Shown here: piece after piece, positions 5,600 to 5,663 of the stretch
Layout: every line of letters starts with the position of its first letter
Position numbering within the stretch: position 1 is the stretch's first letter
Assembly: GCA_023398345.1 (NCBI GenBank)
Contig: JAEWSK010000029.1
Location: forward strand, 1-5,663
Direction: 5' to 3'
Length of the DNA stretch: 5,663 nt
Origin: Armatimonadota bacterium
GTDB lineage: Bacteria; Armatimonadota; UBA5829
Notes under the pieces: model-generated
Told to the model about the DNA's origin: nothing
Databases searched by the model: none
The model's input: only the letters and a program-made list of their open reading frames with translations
Translations under genes and position numbers: made by a program

Positions 5600-5619
5600 G
5601 GAGCGCATGATTGCGTTCC
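5600..5619 (+). other. Hairpin just after the secreted-protein gene, overlapping a possible start site
   Basis: GGAGCGCA (5600-5607) pairs with TGCGTTCC (5612-5619) across a TGAT loop, with one G-T wobble. No T tract follows, so it is a poor rho-independent terminator. It would bury the GGAG ribosome site and the ATG at 5607 of the possible next gene. Confidence 0.4.
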
Positions 5620-5663
5620 AGTCGCGGCTTCCGCATCGTAATAGACATAACGCGCGTCCACTA
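5607..5663 (+). CDS. Possible start of another gene, cut by the right edge
   Basis: An AAGGAG (5598-5603) precedes ATG 5607 by 3 nt, and the frame stays open for 19 codons to the window end (MIAFQSRLPHRNRHNARPL). The peptide is too short and too arginine-rich to identify. It lies 22 bp after the stop of the secreted-protein gene, so it could be co-transcribed. The frame may also be chance. Confidence 0.25.
   Translation, partial: MIAFQSRLPHRNRHNARPL

Overview
The window suggests a free-living diderm (Gram-negative-type) bacterium of roughly balanced base composition. It carries a rod-shape operon (mreB, mreC, mreD) and a secreted protein with a PEP-CTERM sorting tail; such tails are known from exosortase-bearing diderm lineages. 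The combination would fit Armatimonadota, Planctomycetota, Verrucomicrobiota or similar groups. Armatimonadota is my guess and is not proven by anything here.

Layout: the window is divided by a gene-free, AT-rich region of about 490 bp (3303-3794). All genes to its left are on the minus strand and all genes to its right on the plus strand. Leftward, in transcription order, lie a receiver/YcgR-N-like/PilZ response regulator (3288-2281), a 195-bp gap with a possible promoter, mreB (2085-1021), mreC (1018-182) and the 5' end of mreD (185 to beyond position 1). mreB-mreC-mreD are packed so tightly (2-nt gap, then a 4-nt ATGA overlap) that they must be co-transcribed and probably translationally coupled. 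Rightward lie a small PEP-CTERM protein (3795-4475) with a good candidate promoter and a hairpin terminator, a cysteine-rich secreted protein of unknown function (4673-5584), and possibly the first codons of another gene at the right edge.

How they work together: MreB filaments, MreC and MreD form the membrane scaffold of the elongation-phase peptidoglycan machinery. The response regulator has a complete phosphorylation site and complete c-di-GMP-binding motifs but no DNA-binding domain. It probably integrates a kinase signal and c-di-GMP through protein-protein contact; a link to cell shape is inferred only from position. The two right-hand proteins are exported, one with an envelope-anchoring tail.

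The most interesting unexplained structure is in the divergent intergenic region. Between 3424 and 3574 there are five matches or near-matches to the DnaA-box consensus TTWTNCACA, two of them exact and two facing each other in a near-perfect palindrome. There is also a composite direct repeat, AT-rich blocks and a run of TAN triplets. With genes pointing away on both sides, this resembles a replication origin or a DnaA-type regulatory region, but no dnaA, dnaN or other origin-linked gene is visible, so this remains a hypothesis.
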